A stretch of DNA of 39,910 nt from Oscillospiraceae bacterium (lineage in GTDB: Bacteria > Bacillota > Clostridia > Oscillospirales > Oscillospiraceae). The stretch spans positions 1-39,910 of the forward strand of contig CADBYZ010000043.1 of NCBI GenBank assembly GCA_902799075.1. Direction: 5' to 3'. The position numbers were made by a program, and so were the translations under genes. The notes below the pieces were generated by a model that was given only the letters and a program-made list of their open reading frames with translations, searched no databases and was not told where the DNA came from. This document shows positions 25,846 through 32,078 of this stretch, piece after piece; position 1 is the first letter of the stretch; the number at the start of each line of letters is the position of its first letter.

Positions 25846-27093
25846 ATGAAGTCCAACAGCTTTCTGAAGAACAACTGGTTCTTCTTCTCCATGATCATCG
25901 GCATCGTGGCCGGTATCATCGTCGGCTTTGTCTGGCCCAACGCGGGCGTGCTTGAGCCGCTCGGCACGCTGTTCATCAACATGATGTTCTGCGTGGTGGT
26001 GCCGATGGTGTTCTTCTCCATCTCCTCCTCCATCGCCAACATGAAAAGCGCCAAGCGCGCGGGCAAGCTGATGGGCACGACGGTCATCACCTTCATGTGC
26101 ACCACCATCATCGCCTCCGTCATCATGTATGTGCTGGTGCGCTTCATCCCCGTCTACACCGGTGAGCCCGCCTTTGAACCGGGCGCCTCCGAGCCCATGA
26201 CCGCGGGCGCGATGATCGTCGGCTTCTTCACCAAGCCCGACTTCCCCGAGCTGTGGAGCCGCCGCTCCATTCTCCAGCTCATCATCGCCGGCATTTTCTT
26301 CGGCTTCGGCGTGCAGATGTGCGGCGGACCCAAGACCAAGGTGGCCGGCCTGCTCGATGAGATCACCCAGGTCCTCATGAAGGTCATCAAGCTCATCAGC
26401 TACTACGCCCCCATCGGCTTCTTCGGCTTCTTCGCGGCCCTGGTCGCGGCCCACGGCGCCGACTTCGTGTCCTCCTACGCCCGCGCCATCATCCTCTACT
26501 ATGTGGTTGCCTTTGCCTACATGTTCCTGATCTTCCCGCTCTACGCCCGCTTCGGCGGCGGCCAGGGCGCCGTCAAGGTCATGTTCCAGCACCTGTTCCG
26601 TCCCGCGGCCGTCGCCTTCGGCACCTGCTCCTCCGTCGCCACCATCCCCACCAACATGGAGGTCTCCGAGGACACCGGCATCTCCAAGGACGTGACCGAC
26701 ATCGTTCTCCCCATGGGCGCGACGATGAACATGGACGGCTCCGGCATGAGCGCCATCATCAAGGTCGCCTTCCTCTTTGGCATGTTCGGCAAGGACTTCG
26801 CCACCACCGACGCGCTGCTCGCGATCATGGTAGCCACCGTCTCCTCCGTTGCCATGTCCGGCATCCCCGGCGGCGGCGGCACCGGCGAGCTGGTGCTCTG
26901 CTCCCTGTTCTTCCCCGAGCAGCTGGCGGTCGCCTTCCCGATCGCCCAGGCCATCGGCGACCTCGTCGATCCCCCCGCAACCATGGTCAACGCCGCAGGC
27001 GACTATGTGGCCTCCTTCATCGTCTCCCGCTACAATGACGGCAAGGATTGGCTCCAGAAGGCCATGGCAAAGAAGAATCAGCAAGCTACATAA
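25846..27093 (+). CDS. Dicarboxylate/amino acid:cation symporter (DAACS family)
   Basis: A 415-residue sodium- or proton-coupled importer of the GltP/DctA/SstT superfamily. The re-entrant hairpin serine-rich motif reads CSSVATIPTNMEV. The cation/substrate site reads MGATMNMDGSGMSA, close to the canonical NMDGT. A second hairpin has SGIPGGGGTGELV, and the last helix carries the D and N residues in DLVDPPATMVNAAGDY. The ATG at 25846 has AAAGGGG about nine bases upstream. It is divergent from the AraC regulator. Which acid or amino acid it carries cannot be told. Confidence 0.9.
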   Translation: MKSNSFLKNNWFFFSMIIGIVAGIIVGFVWPNAGVLEPLGTLFINMMFCVVVPMVFFSISSSIANMKSAKRAGKLMGTTVITFMCTTIIASVIMYVLVRFIPVYTGEPAFEPGASEPMTAGAMIVGFFTKPDFPELWSRRSILQLIIAGIFFGFGVQMCGGPKTKVAGLLDEITQVLMKVIKLISYYAPIGFFGFFAALVAAHGADFVSSYARAIILYYVVAFAYMFLIFPLYARFGGGQGAVKVMFQHLFRPAAVAFGTCSSVATIPTNMEVSEDTGISKDVTDIVLPMGATMNMDGSGMSAIIKVAFLFGMFGKDFATTDALLAIMVATVSSVAMSGIPGGGGTGELVLCSLFFPEQLAVAFPIAQAIGDLVDPPATMVNAAGDYVASFIVSRYNDGKDWLQKAMAKKNQQAT

Positions 27094-27100
27094 AAGATTT

Positions 27101-27150
27101 GGCGTTGTCTCAAAATAGCAAAAGGAGTTATTGAGAGGCAACGCCTCTTT
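27101..27150 (+). terminator. Hairpin after the symporter gene, possibly the end of an IS
   Basis: GGCGTTGTCTCAA (27101-27113) pairs with TTGAGAGGCAACGCC (27131-27145) with a two-base bulge, followed by TCTTTAA. It could terminate the symporter transcript. The position next to the decayed transposase suggests it started as an IS end. Confidence 0.45.
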
Positions 27151-27800
27151 AATCAGTCATAGTTTGCAGAAAAAGGCATAGCATATCGACCACATCAAGG
27201 CAAAAATGTGCAAAACCATCCGGAGAGTGCCGCAAATAAGCAGCGCTCCCGGATGGTTTTTCCATGTTCAGTTGCCTTGTAATCTACAGCCCCGCCGGAA
27301 AGCTCTTGGGAATCACAGGGCCCGTTCCCAAGCGCTGCCTTTTGAATCCTCTGCCTGGCAAAGCGCCCGGAGACATAGATGCCCTTGTTCCTTTTCTCTA
27401 TGGCAACACCGCACAATACGTCTGCGGCATCTTCCGGAAAATTCGTGCCCTGATTTTGTCACTTTTTCTTGAGGTACACAAAGTACATCTGCGAAAAGGA
27501 GTCTTTTTAATAGTGTCAAACGTGATCGCCTTTCCGTTTGCACAGGTATATGTGTCTGTCTCAGCATTGTATGCCATATTTTCCCGGCGGCTGATGTCGG
27601 TACGTTTTTGCCTTTCTTTGTTCGTGATTGGAAGGCTTTACAAACAGAGCAATATCCTTTAATTCCTCAAAGCAGCAGTTTTCTTCGCTCTCATAGCCAG
27701 AGTCCGCACAAATCTGCTTGATCTTGTCGTACCGCTTCAAATACTTTGTGAATGGGATCTATCGCTTCCGTGATCGGTCTGTGTTTGATACAAGGGAAAA
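27110..27800 (-). pseudogene. Decayed IS1182-type transposase, C-terminal part
   Basis: On the minus strand one frame from about 27770 reads [23 protein letters not shown] and then FEELKDIALFVKPSNHEQRKAKTYR before a stop. After a frame change it continues with DTYTCANGKAITFDTIKKTPF and [31 protein letters not shown] is a hallmark of IS1182-family DDE transposases. The N-terminal half is missing and there are at least one frameshift and several stops, so it cannot be active. The far end towards 27110 is poorly conserved. This stretch, with the repeats after it, fills the gap between the symporter and tRNA-Leu. Confidence 0.65.
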
Positions 27801-27841
27801 TAAAATCCGGACCCGCTGCGCCGGGCTTCGATCGGGAGAAA

Positions 27842-28005
27842 GCTTGGGACCAGCAACACCAAGAGAGGGCATCCCCCAAGGGCCGGACTCGAAGCCGCTG
27901 CGCGGCACTCGGCGTCATGCACAGCCTGACGCCTTCGCCGGAATCTGCTGCACAGACCTGCCCGAGCTTGGGACCAGCAACACCAAGAGAGGGCATCCCC
28001 CCAAG
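27842..28005. repeat. Direct repeat beside tRNA-Leu, carrying a truncated tRNA 3' fragment
   Basis: A 39-base segment at 27842-27880 recurs at 27966-28005 with one extra C. The first copy runs straight into 13 bases (27881-27893) identical to the T-arm region of tRNA-Leu (28030-28042), skipping 24 bases that include the CCA end. In the intact copy, CACCAAGAGAGGGCA (27981-27995) and its perfect complement (28010-28024) form a 15-bp hairpin that overlaps the tRNA 3' end. It looks like the scar of an integration or duplication at the tRNA. Confidence 0.8.
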
Positions 28006-28019
28006 GGGGTGCCCTCTCT

Positions 28020-28105
28020 TGGTGCCGGTGGCCGGACTCGAACCGGCACGGGATCGCTCCCAGGGGATTTTAAGTCCCCGGTGTCTACCGTTCCACCACA
28101 CCGGC
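28020..28105 (-). tRNA. tRNA-Leu (anticodon UAA)
   Basis: The minus strand folds as a class II tRNA. The acceptor GCCGGTG pairs with CACCGGC, followed by A and an encoded CCA. The anticodon stem GGGGA/TCCCC holds the loop CTTAAAA, giving anticodon TAA. A long variable arm (GGGA-GCGA-TCCC) and a T-arm with GGTTCGAGTCC follow. It reads UUA/UUG leucine codons. The 3' end overlaps a strong hairpin. Confidence 0.95.
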
Positions 28106-28155
28106 GTTTGTGCTATTGCTTCTGAACTAATTCTTTAACTGGTTCAGGAGCAATT

Positions 28156-28201
28156 ATGCCGTGTTTCGCGGTTGCCCCGCAAGGGGCGAGCGAAACGGCA
28201 T
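28156..28201. repeat. Long imperfect hairpin upstream of tRNA-Leu
   Basis: Arms ATGCCG, TTTCGC and GCCCC pair in order with GGGGC, GCGAAA and CGGCAT around a GCAA tetraloop, making a 17-bp interrupted stem. No gene overlaps it. It may be a mobile palindrome. Confidence 0.6.
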
Positions 28202-28207
28202 TCAAAT

Positions 28208-28270
28208 ATTATTGATGTGCCCTGCACGTGCTGATATATTGATTCAAGATTGATTTGGCACATCAATAAT
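28208..28270. repeat. 63-bp element with perfect 14-bp inverted ends
   Basis: 28208-28221 (ATTATTGATGTGCC) is the exact reverse complement of 28257-28270. The 35-base interior is AT-rich and non-coding. It looks like a miniature inverted-repeat element or a protein-binding palindrome. Confidence 0.6.
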
Positions 28271-28302
28271 TTACCACGTATAGGGCGTTTCGTCAAGGCG
28301 CG

Positions 28303-28329
28303 AAAAAAGACAAGCGGAAAACCCGCTTG
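28303..28329 (-). terminator. Terminator of the rpsF-ssb-rpsR operon
   Basis: On the minus strand CAAGCGG/CCGCTTG (28323-28329 with 28311-28317) form the stem, followed by TCTTTTTT, 18 bases after the rpsR stop. Confidence 0.85.
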
Positions 28330-28346
28330 CCTTTCTCGATTCGTAA

Positions 28347-28586
28347 TCAGTCGGTCACGTAGGGCAGAAGAGCGATCTGACGGGCTCTCTTGATGGCCTC
28401 GGTGAGCTCACGCTGATGCATGGCGCAAACGCCGGTCGTGCGGCGAGGCAGGATCTTGCTGCGCTCGGACATGAAGCGGCGAAGCTTGGCGGCGTCCTTG
28501 TAGTCGATGTAGGTCGCCTTATCAACGCAGAACTGGCAAACTTTTCTGCGCTTGCGGTTCTTGGGGTTGTTCTTATCGAAAGCCAA
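28347..28586 (-). CDS. rpsR: 30S ribosomal protein bS18
   Basis: A 79-residue protein of the small-subunit platform that pairs with bS6. The sequence [21 protein letters not shown], then [20 protein letters not shown], is the standard bS18 pattern. Its cysteines (CQFC and CAMH) make it the zinc-binding variant. The start codon is TTG at 28586, with GGAGG seven bases upstream; no ATG or GTG is available in place. It is the last gene of the rpsF-ssb-rpsR operon. Confidence 0.96.
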   Translation of the reverse strand: MAFDKNNPKNRKRRKVCQFCVDKATYIDYKDAAKLRRFMSERSKILPRRTTGVCAMHQRELTEAIKRARQIALLPYVTD

Positions 28587-28610
28587 AGCTGTATCCTCCT
28601 TATTTCAATT

Positions 28611-29105
28611 TCAGAACGGCAGCTCGCCGTCACCGTCATCCAGATCCACGAAGGTATTCGACGGGGCAGGGGCCGCGGCGCGGCCGGCGTCGTATCCGCC
28701 GTAATTCGAGGAATTGGAAGAGTAGTTGTTCGAGTAGCTGTCGGCACGGTTGTCGCCGTAGGAGCGGTTGGAATCGCTGTCGCGGCGGCTCTCTCCAAAG
28801 TAGACGTTGTCCGCGTTGACTTCCCAACTGGTGCGGTTGTTGCCGTCGCGGTCCTGCCATTTTCTGGACTGGAGGCGGCCGGAAACAACGATCATGCTGC
28901 CCTTGTGGAAGTACTTGGACACGAACTCGCCGGTGGAACGCCAGGCGACGCAGTCGATAAAATCGGTCTGCTTCTCGCCGCCGTCGCGGCCGCCGAAATC
29001 GCGGTCCACCGCAACGGTAAAGCTTGTCACACTGACGCCGGCCTGCGTGGTACGCAGCTCGGGATCACGGGTCAGGCGGCCCATGATGGTGATGTGGTTG
29101 AGCAT
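28611..29105 (-). CDS. ssb: Single-stranded DNA-binding protein
   Basis: A 164-residue protein. The OB fold runs from MLNHITIMGRLTRDPELR to about residue 105 (FIDCVAWRSTGEFVSKYFHKG). A Ser/Asn/Tyr/Gly-rich linker follows, and then the acidic tip DLDDGDGELPF, which binds replication and repair partners. The gene order rpsF-ssb-rpsR is the usual Firmicute arrangement and supports this as the main chromosomal SSB. Confidence 0.97.
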   Translation of the reverse strand: MLNHITIMGRLTRDPELRTTQAGVSVTSFTVAVDRDFGGRDGGEKQTDFIDCVAWRSTGEFVSKYFHKGSMIVVSGRLQSRKWQDRDGNNRTSWEVNADNVYFGESRRDSDSNRSYGDNRADSYSNNYSSNSSNYGGYDAGRAAAPAPSNTFVDLDDGDGELPF

Positions 29106-29117
29106 TACGGTACCTCT

Positions 29118-29414
29118 TTACTCGGGACGGGTGACGATGAGACGACGCAGGATGCCGTCGGTAATACCGAGGATACGGTCAAGCTCTGCGGGCAGCTCGG
29201 GGCCGCTGGTGAACTTCATCAGCACGCGGTAACCCTCGGAAAGGTAGTTGATTTCGTAAGCCAGCTTCTGCTTACCCATCTCCTCCAGTTCCTCGAGCGT
29301 ACCATTTGCTTCCACAAGACCCTTGAACTTTTCGACGACCGCGGCGTACTCTTCCTCCGTGAAATTGGGGTTGACGATGTACATCACTTCGTACTTTTCG
29401 CTTGCTTTTGCCAT
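29118..29414 (-). CDS. rpsF: 30S ribosomal protein bS6
   Basis: A 98-residue ribosomal protein of the platform. Recognised by EKYEVMYIVNPNFTEEEYAAVVEKFKG, the GKQKLAYEINYLSEGYRVLMKF beta strand and the C-terminal ILRRLIVTRPE. AGGAGG lies eight bases before the ATG at 29414. It is the first gene of its operon and has a leader with structure consistent with binding of the S6:S18 complex. Confidence 0.97.
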   Translation of the reverse strand: MAKASEKYEVMYIVNPNFTEEEYAAVVEKFKGLVEANGTLEELEEMGKQKLAYEINYLSEGYRVLMKFTSGPELPAELDRILGITDGILRRLIVTRPE

Positions 29415-29445
29415 GGTTGCACCTCCTTCTGGTCATTTGGCCCCC

Positions 29446-29487
29446 GCTCAGTGTCGGGAGCAAGGATAGCCGTCCTTCCGGACAGGC
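29446..29487 (-). promoter_or_regulatory. rpsF leader, possible S6:S18 autoregulatory RNA
   Basis: In the ~75-nt leader, one hairpin (GCC-T-GTCC-GGAA-GGAC-GGC, minus strand) is followed by a second: GCTC-CCGACACT-GAGC (29461 to 29446), whose loop begins with CCG. The known bS6:bS18 feedback motif also presents a CCG to the protein pair. Resemblance only. Confidence 0.4.
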
Positions 29488-29493
29488 TTAATA

Positions 29494-29521
29494 ATTATAT
29501 CCTTTTTCGCGGGATTGTCAA
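29494..29521 (-). promoter_or_regulatory. Promoter of rpsF-ssb-rpsR
   Basis: Minus strand TTGACA (29516-29521), 16 bases, TATAAT (29494-29499): two consensus hexamers. Confidence 0.85.
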
Positions 29522-29590
29522 GGATTTTTTTGAGAAAAAGATCAAGAAATCTTGAAAAATAGAGCCCAGAATATTTCGTATAGGAAACCT

Positions 29591-29619
29591 TTGTAATTTT
29601 CTTTTCAGTATGATATAGT
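29591..29619 (+). promoter_or_regulatory. Promoter of cas12f
   Basis: TTGTAA (29591-29596), 17 bases, TATAGT (29614-29619). The transcript would begin near 29626, leaving only about 10-18 bases before the GTG start codons, with AAAGGG at 29627-29632 as ribosome binding site. Confidence 0.55.
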
Positions 29620-29637
29620 AAGAACGAAAGGGCGGTG

Positions 29638-30939
29638 GTGAATGTGGCAAAGGGCGCATTGTCCAAGGTCATGAAATACGAGCTGAGCTATCTGGACGGC
29701 TGCGGCGATTTCCAGAACATGCAGAAAGAGCTCTGGGCCTTGCAGCGGCAGACGCGGGAGATTTTGAACCGCACCATACAGATCGCCTATCACTGGGACT
29801 ACACCGACCGGGAGCACTTCAAGAAAACCGGGCAGCATTTGGATGTGAAGGCCGAGACAGGCTATAAGCGACTGGACGGATATATCTACGACGAGCTGAA
29901 AGAGACTGTTCAGAATTTCGCGTCGGTAAATGTAAACGCTACGATCCAGAAGGCATGGGCCAAATACAGATCCTCCAAGGCCGATGTGCTGCGCGGCGAC
30001 ATGTCCCTGCCCTCCTACAAGAGCGACCAGCCACTTGTCCTGCATGCACAGAGTATCAAGCTGTCTGAGAACAAGGACGGGCCTGCCTTGCAGGTGACGC
30101 TGTTTTCCAATACTCACAAAAAGTCCTGCGGTTATTCCAATGTCCGCTTTGCCTTCCGGCTCCACGACGCGACACAGCGGTCGATTTTCAAAAATGTTCT
30201 GTCCGGGGAATACGGTCTGGGTCAAAGCCAGATAGTCTATAAGCGCCCAAAGTGGTTCCTGTACCTCACCTACAACTTTTCACCGGAGCAGCACGGGCTG
30301 GACCCGGACAAGATTCTGGGCGTAGACCTGGGGGAGAGCACCGCGCTTTACGCAAGTTCTCTCGGCGATTACGGGTCTCTCCGTATTGAGGGAGGCGAGG
30401 TCACGGCGTTTGCAAAGCAATTGGAGGCACGCAAGCGCTCCCTGCAAAAGCAGGCGGCGCACTGCGGCGAGGGCCGCGTCGGACATGGGACAAAGGCACG
30501 GGTTTCAGACGTGTACAAGGCGGAGGACAAGATCGCCAATTTCCGAAACACGGTCAACCACCGCTACAGTAAGAAGCTGATCGACTACGCTATCCAGCAC
30601 CAGTACGGCACGATACAAATGGAAGAGCTCTCCGGCATCAAGCAGGACACCGGCTTTCCGAAGTTTCTCCAGCACTGGACCTATTATGATCTTCAGCAGA
30701 AGATCGAAGCAAAAGCGAAAGAAAACGGGATCAACTTCATCAAGGTCGATCCCTCCTATACCTCTCAGCGGTGCAGCAAATGTGGGAACATAGACAGTAA
30801 TAACCGACCGTCGCAGGCTGTGTTCTGCTGCACAAAATGCGGTTTCCGAGCAAATGCGGACTTCAACGCCTCGCAGAATCTGTCCATCCCGGAAATCGAC
30901 AAAATCATCAAAAAAGAACGCGGTGCGAACACGAAGTGA
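29638..30939 (+). CDS. cas12f: Miniature type V CRISPR effector, Cas12f1-like
   Basis: A ~433-residue RNA-guided nuclease candidate. The N-terminal ~215 residues (WED/REC-like) include LRGDMSLPSYKSDQP and NVLSGEYGLGQSQI. The RuvC domain has the first catalytic Asp in ILGVDLGES (~D230), the Glu in GTIQMEELSGI (~E329) and the last Asp in RANADFNASQNL (~D408). The target-strand zinc ribbon has RCSKCGN and CTKCGF. KIANFRNTVNHRYS and WTYYDLQQKI are nearly the same as in Cas12f1 of Acidibacillus sulfuroxidans (422 residues), recalled from memory. No HNH domain. A TnpB transposon protein is the alternative, but the adjoining array and anti-repeat, and the lack of tnpA, argue for Cas12f. In-frame GTGs at 29635, 29638 and 29644 make the exact start uncertain. 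GC is lower than in flanking genes. Confidence 0.88.
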   Translation: MNVAKGALSKVMKYELSYLDGCGDFQNMQKELWALQRQTREILNRTIQIAYHWDYTDREHFKKTGQHLDVKAETGYKRLDGYIYDELKETVQNFASVNVNATIQKAWAKYRSSKADVLRGDMSLPSYKSDQPLVLHAQSIKLSENKDGPALQVTLFSNTHKKSCGYSNVRFAFRLHDATQRSIFKNVLSGEYGLGQSQIVYKRPKWFLYLTYNFSPEQHGLDPDKILGVDLGESTALYASSLGDYGSLRIEGGEVTAFAKQLEARKRSLQKQAAHCGEGRVGHGTKARVSDVYKAEDKIANFRNTVNHRYSKKLIDYAIQHQYGTIQMEELSGIKQDTGFPKFLQHWTYYDLQQKIEAKAKENGINFIKVDPSYTSQRCSKCGNIDSNNRPSQAVFCCTKCGFRANADFNASQNLSIPEIDKIIKKERGANTK

Positions 30940-31053
30940 TCGCGGATTTCCATACAGGTTCGCACTGCTTTTGGGGCGACTTCCCGTCCCGAAATCGAGA
31001 CAGTGACCGTCAGACTCTGCTTTGCAGAGCAGGTATTTGCGCGTTTTTGCAGC
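30923..31053 (+). ncRNA. Candidate tracrRNA of the Cas12f locus
   Basis: This 131-nt stretch overlaps the last codons of cas12f and reaches the array. It holds GTGCGAAC/GTTCGCAC (30923-30930 with 30958-30965), a small hairpin at 30977-30997 (CGA-C-TTC ... GAA-A-TCG) and CTCTGC-TTT-GCAGAG (31015-31029). Last comes an anti-repeat at 31039-31053, GCGCGTTTTTGCAGC. It pairs with the first 14 bases of the repeat, leaving one T bulged and one C-T mismatch. In known Cas12f1 systems the tracrRNA also ends in an anti-repeat for the 5' part of the repeat. CTTC and CCC at 30980-30990 could pair weakly with the repeat 3' part. No promoter or terminator is defined. Confidence 0.6.
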
Positions 31054-31807
31054 TGCAACACGCGCGGAAACGCGGGTTGAAGGGTGTCGCCCGGCGACTT
31101 CTGTGTCCTTGCCGCCGACGCTGCAACACGCGCGGAAACGCGGGTTGAAGGGCAAAGTAAATGATTGTTTATGTGCGTTTCGTTATGCTGCAACACGCGC
31201 GGAAACGCGGGTTGAAGGTTGCTTTTGGCGGCGCGCGCCTTGTCGCTTTCGCCGGCTGCAACACGCGCGGAAACGCGGGTTGAAGGGCATTCCGGGCAGA
31301 CGACAAAGCCGCCCGATCTGATTGCTGCAACACGCGCGGAAACGCGGGTTGAAGGAAAGCCGATGATGTGATGACGGCGGCAGCCGTCGGGCTGCAACAC
31401 GCGCGGAAACGCGGGTTGAAGGACTATCCAATCAGCGACCATGTACTGGCGCGCGGGGCTGCAACACGCGCGGAAACGCGGGTTGAAGGATTCGCCCTGC
31501 TCGTCCGGTGAGTACGCGATCAGGCTGCAACACGCGCGGAAACGCGGGTTGAAGGATTCCCAAAATTCGCCCAGGGTGTTGAGGTTTGGCTGCAACACGC
31601 GCGGAAATGCGGGTTGAAGGATGTTTGTACCACCTGCAATGCCGTTTGCGGCAAGCTGCAACACGCGCGGAAACGCGGGTTGAAGGTGTTCGATGTCGTT
31701 GACCATGTTCACGGGGTTTCGCTGCAACACGCGCGGAAACGCGGGTTGAAGGATTTGCCCTCCTCATGTGTCAGGAAGCCGCCCTTTGCTGCAACACGCG
31801 CGCAAAC
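31052..31807 (+). CRISPR. CRISPR array: 12 repeats of 32 nt (last one degenerate), 11 spacers
   Basis: Repeats start at 31052, 31120, 31187, 31255, 31324, 31391, 31458, 31524, 31589, 31655, 31721 and 31788. The repeat begins GCTGCAACACGCGCGG and ends GCGGGTTGAAGG. CAAC and GTTG, and inner CGCG and CGCG, can pair. Ten repeats are identical; the ninth (31589) has one C-to-T change. The last keeps only the first ~15 bases before diverging. Spacers are 36, 35, 36, 37, 35, 35, 34, 33, 34, 34 and 35 nt. The degenerate end marks the trailer. The array therefore reads in the same direction as cas12f, with a GTTGAAGG handle 5' of each spacer, as type V effectors need. Confidence 0.97.
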
Positions 31808-31821
31808 CACACCCTCACACC

Positions 31822-31970
31822 GTAGGGGCTGACGCCCTCGGCAGCCCGGCAGTACAATCTCATATTCAGCATCCCGCCCCGGCGAATACGTACACCGTTC
31901 GTATTCGCCGGGGCAGTCTGCTATTTTCACCATTTCCTCGGCCCGGGCCGCCGGGGGCGTCGGCCCCTAC
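31822..31970. repeat. 149-bp palindromic (MITE-like) element after the array
   Basis: The outer arms 31822-31849 (starting GTAGGGGCTGACGCCC) and 31943-31970 (ending GGGCGTCGGCCCCTAC) are complementary over 28 bases except three positions, all G-T-compatible. Nested inside, 31877-31890 and 31900-31913 form a perfect 14-bp stem with a nine-base loop. There is no coding frame. Its arrangement fits a non-autonomous intergenic palindrome of the kind scattered in clostridial genomes. It begins 14 bases after the array degenerates. Confidence 0.75.
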
Positions 31971-32009
31971 AAATTAAAACCGGGGTTGTACCAAATTCAC
32001 GTCACCGGA

Positions 32010-32038
32010 TTGACTTCACCATCCTTTTAGGGTAAAAT
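32010..32038 (+). promoter_or_regulatory. Promoter of holB-ricT
   Basis: TTGACT (32010-32015), 17 bases, TAAAAT (32033-32038), about 40 bases before the ATG. Confidence 0.7.
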
Positions 32039-32078
32039 ATATTGATTCAGTATATGATATACGAAAGGCGGGGCGGGT

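Noticed and set aside
27264-27662. 132-codon plus-strand open frame in the IS region
   Set aside because: It runs antisense to the recognisable transposase remnant and shows no family features.
29638-30939. Plain transposon TnpB (IS200/IS605 or IS607) instead of Cas12f
   Set aside because: No tnpA and no transposon ends seen. An array, an anti-repeat and strong resemblance to Cas12f1 motifs are all directly adjacent.
31356-31390. Self-targeting by a CRISPR spacer against this window
   Set aside because: Reading all 11 spacers against the sequence by eye gave no convincing match; a proper search of the full genome is still needed.
30765-31730. Long minus-strand open frame with repeated LQPAFPRVLQ and STRVSARVAA peptides across the array
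   Set aside because: It is the CRISPR array read as protein. The repeat has no stop codon on that strand, so open frames run through repeats and spacers and change phase with spacer length.
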